From Mycobacterium pseudokansasii (lineage in GTDB: Bacteria; Actinomycetota; Actinomycetes; Mycobacteriales; Mycobacteriaceae), in the NCBI RefSeq assembly GCF_900566075.1, contig NZ_UPHU01000001.1, positions 5,270,325 to 5,334,324 on the forward strand: 64,000 bases of DNA. Direction: 5' to 3'. The number at the start of each line of letters is the position of its first letter. The stretch's first letter is position 1. The position numbers and the translations under genes were made by a program. Below the pieces are notes generated by a model, which saw nothing but the letters and a program-made list of their open reading frames with translations, did no database searches and was not told the DNA's origin. Below are positions 8,368 to 15,524 of the stretch, in pieces.

Positions 8368-9468
8368 GTGATCGAGGATGCCGACGGAACGCGCACGCCG
8401 CTCATCGATGCCAGCGTGCACATCTTCTTTCCGTCCAACAAAGACCTGCGCAGCTTCCTGCGTGAGCCCTTCAAGAGCCGCGGCTTTCCCGACTACGAGA
8501 TGGACTGGTACGGGGCACCCGGCGGGGAATACGCCCCGAACACCGAGGGGCCGAACCGCGAATACCCCGGTTCGAACGTGGAACTCGTTGCCGGCGAACT
8601 CTTTTCCAAACGCGGTGTCGACGTGGCGATCCTGCATCCGATGGGCCGCGGCATCATGCCCGACCGGCACCTCGGCAGCGCGCTGTACGCCGCCCACAAC
8701 GAGATGATGGTGTCGCGCTGGCTCGAACACGACCAGTTCGGCGAGAAGTTCCGCGGCACCATCCGGGTCAACCCCGACGACATCGCCGGCGCACTCCGCG
8801 AAATCGACAAGTGGCGCGCCCACCCCCGCGTCGTTCAGATCGGCGTTCCGCTGCAATCCCGCGAGGTCTACGGCAAGCCACAGTTCTGGCCGCTGTGGGA
8901 AGCTGCGGCCGACGCGAACCTGCCGGTGGCGGTCCACATCGAATCCGGCGAAGGCATCGGATTTCCGCCCACGCCCTCCGGGCACACCCGCACCTACGAG
9001 CAATACGTCGGTTTCATGGCGCTGAACTACCTCTACCACCTGATGAACATGATCGCCGAGGGGGTGTTCGAGCGCTTCGGCAACCTGAAGTTCGTCTGGG
9101 CCGACGGCGCCGCGGACTTCGTGACACCGTTCATCTGGCGGATGGACGTGTTCGGCCGACCGCACCTGGAACAGACGCCGTGGGCGCCGCGGATACCGAG
9201 CGACTATCTGCCCCGTCACGTGTACTTCGTGCAGGGCAGCCTCGACGGTCCCGGCGATGCCGACTACGCCGGTGAGTGGTTGTCCTTCAGCGGCAAGGAG
9301 AACATGGTGATGTTCGGCTCCAGCTATCCGCACTGGCAGTGCTGGGACATCCGGGGGCTTCCCCCGGCGCTGTCCGCCGAACAGCGCGAGAAGTTGTGCT
9401 GGCGCAACGCCGCCGACCTCTACGGGATCGAGATTTCCGCCGACTCGCTAGAGGTTAGCCGGGGGTAG
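8368..9468 (+). CDS. Amidohydrolase-2 family protein with altered metal site
   Basis: A 366-residue TIM-barrel protein of the amidohydrolase-2 family (PF04909), which includes decarboxylases and hydrolases. Family features are the N-terminal IDASVHIFF strand, VAVHIESGEG in mid-domain and FVWADGAADF. The usual Asp of the SDYPH segment is Ser here (FGSSYPHW), whereas the next gene keeps the Asp. GTG 8368 is chosen because GGAGGG precedes it; the longer frame from 8311 begins with Arg-rich non-homologous sequence. It is first in an operon with a second amidohydrolase, a Rieske ferredoxin and a hydrolase, and may be the partner subunit of the 9515 protein. Confidence 0.85.
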   Translation: MIEDADGTRTPLIDASVHIFFPSNKDLRSFLREPFKSRGFPDYEMDWYGAPGGEYAPNTEGPNREYPGSNVELVAGELFSKRGVDVAILHPMGRGIMPDRHLGSALYAAHNEMMVSRWLEHDQFGEKFRGTIRVNPDDIAGALREIDKWRAHPRVVQIGVPLQSREVYGKPQFWPLWEAAADANLPVAVHIESGEGIGFPPTPSGHTRTYEQYVGFMALNYLYHLMNMIAEGVFERFGNLKFVWADGAADFVTPFIWRMDVFGRPHLEQTPWAPRIPSDYLPRHVYFVQGSLDGPGDADYAGEWLSFSGKENMVMFGSSYPHWQCWDIRGLPPALSAEQREKLCWRNAADLYGIEISADSLEVSRG

Positions 9469-9514
9469 TCGCACAATGATGACACGGAGATGAGACGGGA
9501 CTGAGGAGATCACG

Positions 9515-10660
9515 ATGACGCTGACCCATCTGCACGAACGCATTCCCGCCGCCGAGCGCATCGCCGTCCGGTGCGTCGACTCCGACGTGCACCCGATGCC
9601 CAGACGCGGTGAAATCTCGCAGTACATCCCGGAGCCGTGGCGCAGCAAATTCTTCCTCGAACACAAGGTTGGCGAGCTGATCTACTACGACGCCCCCGAC
9701 TACGCCCACAGCTTCGCGATGCGCGTCGATACCTTCCCGCCCGACGGCGAATTCCCCGGCAGCGACCCCGATATGGCCTTTCGTCAGCTGATCATGGAGG
9801 CCGGCTCCGACATCGCTATCCTCGAGCCCGGCGGCCGGACACCGCGCCTTCCCGAAGCGCACCAGGCATATTCGACCGCACTCAATCGCTGGCAGGCCAA
9901 TCACTGGCTCGACGGCCACAACAACTGGCACCAGCGCTGGCGCGGTTCGGTCTGCGCGGCCGTCGAGGACCCCGAAGGGGCCGCCCGCGAAATCGAGGAA
10001 TGGGCCGGGCACCCCTACATGGCGCAGGTGCTGATCAAGGCCGAGCCGCGGCCGTCATGGGGTCACCCGATGTACAACCCCATCTGGGCGGCTGCGACCA
10101 AGCACGACATCACGGTGAGCTGTCACCTGTCGCGCAGCAATTACGAGATGCTGCCGACGCCGCCGGTGGGCTTCCCCAGCTACAACCACGACTTCATGGT
10201 GACCTACTCGCTGCTGGCCGCAAACCAGGTAATGAGCCTGATCTTCGATGGTGTCTTCGACCGGTTCCCCACGCTGCGGATCGTCTTTGTCGAGCATGCG
10301 TTCACCTGGATCCTGCCGTTGATGTGGCGCATGGATGCGATCTATGCCGCGCGCAAGTCTCGGGTGGACATCAAGCGCAAGCCGTCGGAGTACGTCAAAG
10401 AACACATCAAGTTCACCACCCAGCCGCTGGACTACCCCGAAGACAAGACCGAACTCACCCGAGCACTCGAATGGATGGAATGCGAGAAGATCCTGCTCTT
10501 CTCCTCCGACTACCCGCACTGGACGTTCGACGACCCGCGCTGGCTGGTCAAGCACTTGCCCAAGGCCGCCAGGGATGCGGTGATGTACAAGAACGGCATC
10601 GAGACCTATCACCTGCCGGAGACGGTGCCGGTGCTCGAGGGCCAGACGCGGGTGCTCTGA
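9515..10660 (+). CDS. Amidohydrolase-2 family protein, intact metal site
   Basis: A 381-residue PF04909 TIM-barrel hydrolase or decarboxylase. Metal-site segments are present: VDSDVHPM near the N-terminus (DxH), TVSCHLS in mid-domain, and FSSDYPHWTFDD near the C-terminus with the catalytic Asp. ATG 9515 follows GAGGAGA with good spacing. It lies 46 bases after its degenerate paralogue at 8368 and only one base before the Rieske ferredoxin, so the group is an operon. The PF04909 family includes LigW- and ACMSD-type non-oxidative decarboxylases of aromatic acids; the substrate here is unknown. Confidence 0.88.
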   Translation: MTLTHLHERIPAAERIAVRCVDSDVHPMPRRGEISQYIPEPWRSKFFLEHKVGELIYYDAPDYAHSFAMRVDTFPPDGEFPGSDPDMAFRQLIMEAGSDIAILEPGGRTPRLPEAHQAYSTALNRWQANHWLDGHNNWHQRWRGSVCAAVEDPEGAAREIEEWAGHPYMAQVLIKAEPRPSWGHPMYNPIWAAATKHDITVSCHLSRSNYEMLPTPPVGFPSYNHDFMVTYSLLAANQVMSLIFDGVFDRFPTLRIVFVEHAFTWILPLMWRMDAIYAARKSRVDIKRKPSEYVKEHIKFTTQPLDYPEDKTELTRALEWMECEKILLFSSDYPHWTFDDPRWLVKHLPKAARDAVMYKNGIETYHLPETVPVLEGQTRVL

Positions 10661-10661
10661 A

Positions 10662-11072
10662 TTGACCTCCGACGCTACGGGGCGACCCACCCAGCCCCGG
10701 CCTCGCCTCGCCCAGGGCCGCGAACACGTCGTCGCGACGGTGGACGAGATCCCGCCGGGCACCCACAAACTGGTGCCGATCGGACGGCACGGCGTCGGTG
10801 TCTACAACGTCAACGGCACCTTCTACGCCATCGCGAATTACTGTCCGCACCAAGGCGGTCCGCTGTGCTCGGGACGCGCCCGGGGCCGCACCATCGTGGA
10901 CGAAGGCGCCCCCGGCGACGCGGTCATGGTCCGTGATCTGGAGTTCATCTACTGCCCGTGGCATCAATGGGGTTTCGAGCTGGCAACCGGGACGACGGCG
11001 GTCAAACCGGAGTGGAGCATTCGCACCTACCCGGTCCGGGTGGTAGGCAACGACGTGCTGGTGATGGCGTGA
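10662..11072 (+). CDS. Rieske [2Fe-2S] ferredoxin
   Basis: A 136-residue single-domain Rieske protein. The cluster motifs are CPHQGGPLC (first Cys and His) and YCPWHQWGF (second Cys and His), the standard CxH...CxxH pair of a soluble Rieske ferredoxin or ferredoxin-like oxygenase component. The start is TTG 10662, one base after the amidohydrolase stop, which indicates translational coupling. No oxygenase alpha subunit is adjacent; the ring-hydroxylating oxygenase at 32848 is the only one in the window and could use it. The next gene overlaps by GTGA. Confidence 0.88.
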   Translation: MTSDATGRPTQPRPRLAQGREHVVATVDEIPPGTHKLVPIGRHGVGVYNVNGTFYAIANYCPHQGGPLCSGRARGRTIVDEGAPGDAVMVRDLEFIYCPWHQWGFELATGTTAVKPEWSIRTYPVRVVGNDVLVMA

Positions 11073-11956
11073 CTCGGCTGGAGAGTCAGGTATGTGCCGT
11101 CGAGGTGAACGGCGGCACCGTGGTGTACGAGATCCTCGGCGCGTCAGGCGATCTCATCGTCCTGACGCCCGGCGGCCGGTTCGGCAAGGACATTCCCGGC
11201 CTGCGTCCGCTGGCCGAGGGATTGGTGGACGGCGGCTATCGGGTCTTGTTGTGGGACCGGCCGAATTGCGGTGCCTCCGATGTGCAGTTCTACGGTCAAA
11301 GCGAATCGCACATGCGCGCTGAGACGCTGCGCGACTTGCTGAGCGCCCTGGGGGTCGAGCGGTGCATCATCGCCGGGGGTTCGGGCGGGGCACGGGATTC
11401 CATGCTGACGACGATGCTCAATCCCGAGCTGGTGGAGAAGCTGGTGGTGTGGAACATCGTCGGCGGCGTGTACGGCATGTACCAGCTGGGCGCCTACTAC
11501 GTGCTGCCCAGTATCCAGGCGGTGCGCTGGTCGGGCATCGAGGGGCTGCTCAAGGTACCCGAGTGGCGCGAGCGCATCGACCAGAACCCGGCCAACAAGC
11601 AGCGGTTCCTCGATCTGAACGCCGAGGAATTCCTCACCGTCATGCTGCGCTGGCTCAACGCGTTCGTACCCAAGCCGGGACAGACGATCCCCGGCGTCGA
11701 CGACGAAATGTTCGGCCGCATAAGAGTTCCCACGCTGATCATCCGCGGCGGCGAGAACGACTGGGATCACCCCAAGCGCACCTCGCTGGAGGTGAGCTGC
11801 CTGATCAAAGGATCCAAACTGATCGATCCGCCTTGGCCGGAGGACGCCTGGGAGCGTGCGGCCGAAGAACGCGCAGCCGGAAAGGTGAAGCACTTCAACA
11901 TGTTCGACACCTGGGTACAGGCCGCGCCCGCGATCCTCGAATTCCTGGGCACGTGA
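11069..11956 (+). CDS. Alpha/beta hydrolase
   Basis: A 295-residue alpha/beta-hydrolase-fold protein. The nucleophile elbow is AGGSGGARDS (GxSxG), preceded by LLWDRPNCGASD, typical of the strand leading to the oxyanion region. GTG 11069 overlaps the TGA stop of the Rieske gene (GTGA), so this is the last gene of the 8368 operon. Candidate reactions are ester, lactone or C-C bond hydrolysis of a ring-cleavage product, but the substrate is not deducible. A second, unrelated alpha/beta hydrolase is encoded at 17216. Confidence 0.87.
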   Translation: MTRLESQVCAVEVNGGTVVYEILGASGDLIVLTPGGRFGKDIPGLRPLAEGLVDGGYRVLLWDRPNCGASDVQFYGQSESHMRAETLRDLLSALGVERCIIAGGSGGARDSMLTTMLNPELVEKLVVWNIVGGVYGMYQLGAYYVLPSIQAVRWSGIEGLLKVPEWRERIDQNPANKQRFLDLNAEEFLTVMLRWLNAFVPKPGQTIPGVDDEMFGRIRVPTLIIRGGENDWDHPKRTSLEVSCLIKGSKLIDPPWPEDAWERAAEERAAGKVKHFNMFDTWVQAAPAILEFLGT

Positions 11957-11961
11957 TGCGC

Positions 11962-12435
11962 TCACCTGGTGCGGATGTGGACCTCACAGTTCAGCGACGC
12001 CTCGAGCGCGGTGTGGATGCGGCTTTCCGGGACGCGTTCCAGGTCGGCTTCGCGCAGGGTCACGTAGACGATGTCGAAGCCATCATCACCGAGGCGGCGG
12101 GTAATCTCGCCGGCGAGTCCGAAGGCGGACAGCACACCATGGGCATCGTCGTCGGTTCCCCTGCTGATGAAGGTGACCACGCCGGCCACCGGAGCGCTGT
12201 CGAAGACCTTGGCGCACAAGTCGATTGCCGTTTGTTTGGCCGCTTCGACGTCGTCGCAGGCGATGAGCAGTTCCAGCTCGCGGCGACCGGCCGGCCTGGC
12301 CTCGATCTCGTCGTCGACCAGGTCGGCGCCGATACCGGCAATGAACCCGCGGAGCGCGTCCATGCCCTCGCGTAGCCGCTCAGACGTGAGAACACCGGCC
12401 GGGTCGACGTTGACCCGCACCACCGCTGTCCGCAT
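11962..12435 (-). CDS. Conserved hypothetical protein, 157 aa
   Basis: The family is not recognised. It is a soluble, acidic protein starting MRTAVVRVNVDPAG, with no signal peptide or membrane segment; the N-terminal strand pattern suggests an alpha/beta fold. I choose ATG 12435 because the open frame upstream runs into the divergent NuoF-like gene. It converges with the hydrolase at 11956 (five bases apart) and shares a 37-base promoter gap with the gene at 12473. Confidence 0.6.
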   Translation of the reverse strand: MRTAVVRVNVDPAGVLTSERLREGMDALRGFIAGIGADLVDDEIEARPAGRRELELLIACDDVEAAKQTAIDLCAKVFDSAPVAGVVTFISRGTDDDAHGVLSAFGLAGEITRRLGDDGFDIVYVTLREADLERVPESRIHTALEASLNCEVHIRTR

Positions 12436-12472
12436 ACGGGCAAGCGTAACCGGAGCGACAGCAGGGTAATCA

Positions 12473-13768
12473 ATGGAAGCCACCGACGCCAGGTTCAGGA
12501 CGGCAAGCTGGCCGGGCAGCCCGCCCCGGTTCCTGCGGGACGGCCGCGAACCCGAAGACTTCGCGGCTTATCGGGAGCAGGGCGGCTACCAACCACTTGC
12601 CGAAACGGACACCGTGCTGCACGAAGTCGAATCCGCCGGACTGCTCGGCCGCGGGGGGGCCGCGTTTCCGCTCGGGGTGAAGTTGCGTGCGGTGCGGCGC
12701 AACGGGCGTGCCGCCGGCGAAGCCGTCGTCGTCGCGAACGGCGAAGAGGGAGAGCCCACCTCGATCAAGGACCGCTGGCTGCTGCGCAACCGTCCGCACC
12801 TGGTGCTGGACGGGCTACGGTTGGCCGCGGCGATCGTCGGCGCCAAACGCGGCTATGTCTATGTGTCCGACCCGGACGCCGCCCGCAGTGTCGAAACCGC
12901 GCTCGCCGAACTGCGCGCCGACTTACCCGGCGGTGTCGGCATCAGCCTGTGGACCGTGCCACCCGGATACGTGGCCGGCGAGGAGACCGCGGCCGTCCGC
13001 GCGATCAACGGCGGCCCCGCCAAACCGACCGACAAACCGCCGCGTCCATTCGAAGCCGGCGTCCGCGGCCGGCCCACGCTGGTGAGCAATGTCGAAACCC
13101 TGGCCAATCTCCCTTACCTGCAGCGACACGGGTCGGTGGCGTTTCGGACACAAGGCACGCTGTCATCACCGGGGACCTTTCTGGCCACCGTCACCGGAGC
13201 CAGCCGCCCGCCGGTGCTCTACGAACTCCCACACGGGTTGCGTTTCACCGACTTGCTTGCGCTGCACGGTGTCTCGTCCGAGCAGGTGCGGGGAGCCCTG
13301 ATGGGCGGCTACTTCGCCGGCTTGCTCAACCGCGGCGTGCTGGACACCACCCTGGACCACGAGACGATGCGGCGAGCCGGTAGCGGTTTGGGCTGCGGCG
13401 CGATATCGGTGATCACCGACGACTGCCCGGTCGCGGTGGCGGCGTCGGTGCTGGGCTACTTCGACCGCGAGAACGCCGGACAGTGCGGTTCGTGTTTCAA
13501 CGGCACGGCCGCCATGGCGGCCGTTGCTTCAGCGCTGCGCGATTTCGCCGCGGTACCGGAAGACGTTGACCGGCTGCGCCGCTGGTCTGTGGTGTTACGC
13601 GGGCGTGGTGCCTGCGCGACGCTGGACGCCGCCACCAACGTTGCCGGGACACTGCTCGGCCAGTTCCCCGACGAGGTGGCCCGCCATCTGAGCGGCAGCT
13701 GCCAGGAGTGCAGGGTCGGCGCCTTTCGCGCCGACCGTCCCTACCAGGCCGCAGCGGTGATCGCGTGA
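12473..13768 (+). CDS. NuoF-like NAD(H)/FMN flavoprotein (SLBB family), ferredoxin reductase candidate
   Basis: A 431-residue homologue of the NuoF/HoxF flavoprotein subunit. Signatures in order: GRGGAAFPLGVK (NADH/FMN loop), VVANGEEGEP (FMN loop), PPGYVAGEETA, an SLBB-like segment, then the C-terminal iron-sulfur region. In that region the usual ESCGxCxPC is ENAGQCGSC: the first cluster Cys is Ala, while the next two and the downstream Cys in GRGACATLDA remain. GTGA overlap joins it to a ferredoxin at 13765. No other complex I genes are nearby. I infer a dedicated NAD(P)H-to-ferredoxin electron chain for the local P450s or oxygenases. Confidence 0.85.
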   Translation: MEATDARFRTASWPGSPPRFLRDGREPEDFAAYREQGGYQPLAETDTVLHEVESAGLLGRGGAAFPLGVKLRAVRRNGRAAGEAVVVANGEEGEPTSIKDRWLLRNRPHLVLDGLRLAAAIVGAKRGYVYVSDPDAARSVETALAELRADLPGGVGISLWTVPPGYVAGEETAAVRAINGGPAKPTDKPPRPFEAGVRGRPTLVSNVETLANLPYLQRHGSVAFRTQGTLSSPGTFLATVTGASRPPVLYELPHGLRFTDLLALHGVSSEQVRGALMGGYFAGLLNRGVLDTTLDHETMRRAGSGLGCGAISVITDDCPVAVAASVLGYFDRENAGQCGSCFNGTAAMAAVASALRDFAAVPEDVDRLRRWSVVLRGRGACATLDAATNVAGTLLGQFPDEVARHLSGSCQECRVGAFRADRPYQAAAVIA

Positions 13769-14061
13769 GAATCCGTCTGGACCGCACCGTCTGCGACGGC
13801 TTCGGCGCGTGCGCCAAGCATGCCCCGGCCTACTTCTCGCTCGACGACTGGGGATACGCGTGCCTGGTCGGCGACGGCACGGTGCGGGAGCAGGACCGCG
13901 ATGCGGTCATGCGGGCACTGCTGGATTGCCCGGTGCATGCCATCACCGAAATCGGCGACCGCCCACCGGAAGTCGCTCACCCGTACGTCGCCAGCCCGGA
14001 GGATCCCGCCGAGAATCTCAAGACCGAGTCCAACGAAGCGCAGTGGGGATTCACGCGTTGA
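13765..14061 (+). CDS. [3Fe-4S]-type ferredoxin coupled to the NuoF-like gene
   Basis: A 98-residue ferredoxin, longer than its relatives here (62-65) because of a C-terminal extension of about 35 residues. The cluster motif is CDGFGAC...CP, with Phe at the variable position. GTG 13765 overlaps the stop of the NuoF-like gene, so the two are made together and probably interact. This ferredoxin has no adjacent P450, unlike the other four in the window. Confidence 0.85.
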   Translation: MRIRLDRTVCDGFGACAKHAPAYFSLDDWGYACLVGDGTVREQDRDAVMRALLDCPVHAITEIGDRPPEVAHPYVASPEDPAENLKTESNEAQWGFTR

Positions 14062-14172
14062 CCGGACGCTGTGCCGGGCTGATCGCCTTGGTGACCGGAA
14101 GCAGCCGAGGTCTGGGCAAGGCGATCGCCCAGCGACTGGCCCACGAGGGAGCCGCGGTAGCTCTCACGGCCG
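14058..14172 (+). pseudogene. Truncated SDR gene (N-terminal 38 residues only)
   Basis: The frame starting TTG 14058, overlapping the ferredoxin stop, encodes a clear SDR N-terminus with the cofactor motif VTGSSRGLGKAIAQRL. Similarity ends near 14172, where sequence of an ACAD remnant on the opposite strand begins. More than 80% of the expected SDR is missing. This was probably the third gene of the 12473 operon before a deletion or rearrangement. Confidence 0.8.
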
Positions 14173-14525
14173 TTGATGATCCACTCGGCGCCATCCTGCT
14201 CCGCCTCGGTGGTGAAGACCTTGCGGGTCGGTCACCGCCATGACGATCAGGAACGACGCCATCTGCCCAGAATCTCGTTGAGTAGCGCCAATTTCAACTG
14301 TCCGTACCCCGGTCCGCCCAGATGCGGGCCCAAGTGGGTGGCCCACAGACCACGCAGCTTCACGATCTGCTGCAGCGGTGGAATCAGGGCTTGGCGCACC
14401 GGGTCTTTGAGATCGTGGGATTCCTTGACCAGCATGTCGACCGGCTCACACTCGGATCGCACGAACTCGTCGACCCGCTCCAGCTGTGCCGCCCACTCCG
14501 GGTCGGTGGAAAAGTCCCACGTCAC
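14165..14525 (-). pseudogene. Scrambled 5' remnant of an acyl-CoA dehydrogenase
   Basis: From ATG 14525 on the minus strand, about 88 codons match the N-terminus of a large ACAD (WAAQLERVDEFVRSECEPVD, then LKLALLNEILGR). The frame then passes into short pieces of later ACAD sequence, such as SFLIVMAVTDP followed, in another frame, by DGAEWIINGR. These pieces are in the wrong order for the family. The fragment stops at the junction with the SDR remnant near 14172. This is a dead gene with at least two internal breakpoints. Confidence 0.75.
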
Positions 14526-14592
14526 GCGCCAATCCCTTCGCTCTGGTGGTCAGCTCACTGAAGTACTCGGGCTCGAGTCTGCGGTGGCGGCA

Positions 14593-14651
14593 TCGAAACT
14601 GCGCACAGATCGCGCTCCGGCCACGAGATCACGCGCTGAGCGCAGTTTCGA
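14593..14651. repeat. 12-bp inverted repeat, hairpin
   Basis: TCGAAACTGCGC (14593-14604) and its exact reverse complement GCGCAGTTTCGA (14640-14651) flank a 35-base spacer. The element sits in the gap between the broken ACAD and the enoyl-CoA hydratase stop at 14671. It may terminate the hydratase transcript or mark a repeat involved in the nearby rearrangement. Confidence 0.6.
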
Positions 14652-14670
14652 CGGGCGGTCGAAAGCCGGC

Positions 14671-15447
14671 TCATGTCGACCACTTCCGACGAAGCGCCGC
14701 GGCCTCCTCGGTGGCGTGACTGATCACCTGGTTGCGATTCTCCAGTTCCAGGGCCGCAGCCAACCCGCCAGCGTCGGTATTCACCTGCAGCGCACGCTTG
14801 GTCAGCGCGACGGCCAGCGGCGCGAGCTCGGCGATTCGGCCCGCCAGTTCGAGGACACGCTCGACGAGCTGTTCCGGTTCCACAAGCTGACTCACCAACC
14901 CTCGCCGGTCGGCCTCCTCAGCGGACACGGTACGGCCGGTCAGCATCCAGTCGGCGGCGATGCTGGTGCCGACGATGCGGGGCAGGTGATAGCTCATCCC
15001 CATCTCGGCCCCCGACAACCCCAAAAGGATTGCCGCATTGCCGAATGTCGCAGCCGCTGAGCAGATTCGGATATCTGCGGCCAGGCACAACGCCAGTCCC
15101 GCACCGACACAGGGTCCGTTGACGGCCGCGATGACCGGCTGCGGCAGGTCGCGGATGGCCCGCGGTATGGACGCCATCGCCTCCTGAAAGCGCAGTCGGT
15201 CGATGGCCGGGTCGCCGGCATCCGGTGCCCCGGACCCGAACTCGCGCATGTCGATACCGGAGCAGAATCCGCGGCCCGCTCCGGTGAGCACCACGGCCTT
15301 GACCGACCTGTCGGCGGCAAGCGAAGCGAGGGTCTGGGTGAGCTCCCCCAACATCGCGTCATTGATCGCGTTCAACCGATCGGGTCGGTTGAGGCGGATC
15401 ACCACGACACCGGAGCGCGGCGTCTCCTTGGCCAACGTCTCCGTCAC
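14671..15447 (-). CDS. Enoyl-CoA hydratase/isomerase
   Basis: A 258-residue crotonase-fold protein, expected to hydrate or isomerise an enoyl-CoA. Oxyanion-hole segments are GRGFCSGIDMREF and NGPCVGAGLALCLAADIR. The second catalytic region reads LGLSGAEMGMSYHLPRIVG, retaining a Glu at the usual position. The start is GTG 15447. It is transcribed divergently from the thiolase fusion at 15525, with operator site 3 between them, so the two units are probably co-regulated. Confidence 0.92.
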   Translation of the reverse strand: MTETLAKETPRSGVVVIRLNRPDRLNAINDAMLGELTQTLASLAADRSVKAVVLTGAGRGFCSGIDMREFGSGAPDAGDPAIDRLRFQEAMASIPRAIRDLPQPVIAAVNGPCVGAGLALCLAADIRICSAAATFGNAAILLGLSGAEMGMSYHLPRIVGTSIAADWMLTGRTVSAEEADRRGLVSQLVEPEQLVERVLELAGRIAELAPLAVALTKRALQVNTDAGGLAAALELENRNQVISHATEEAAALRRKWST

Positions 15448-15496
15448 CTCAGACCCGCTCGATGATGTCGACCCCCGGAAGGGGCTGTGCCAAGAT

Positions 15497-15511
15497 GATA
15501 ACGTAATTCTC
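15497..15511. promoter_or_regulatory. Operator-like palindrome GATAAC-GTA-ATTCTC (site 3)
   Basis: It matches the island consensus at 10 of 12 arm positions and lies in the 77-base divergent promoter between the hydratase (15447, -) and the thiolase fusion (15525 or 15555, +). The right arm is perfect and the left arm has two changes. Confidence 0.55.
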
Positions 15512-15524
15512 GTATTCGCATAAC

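Noticed and set aside
10958..11068. Earlier start for the alpha/beta hydrolase
   Set aside because: It would lie inside the Rieske ferredoxin; the GTGA overlap at 11069 is the better start.
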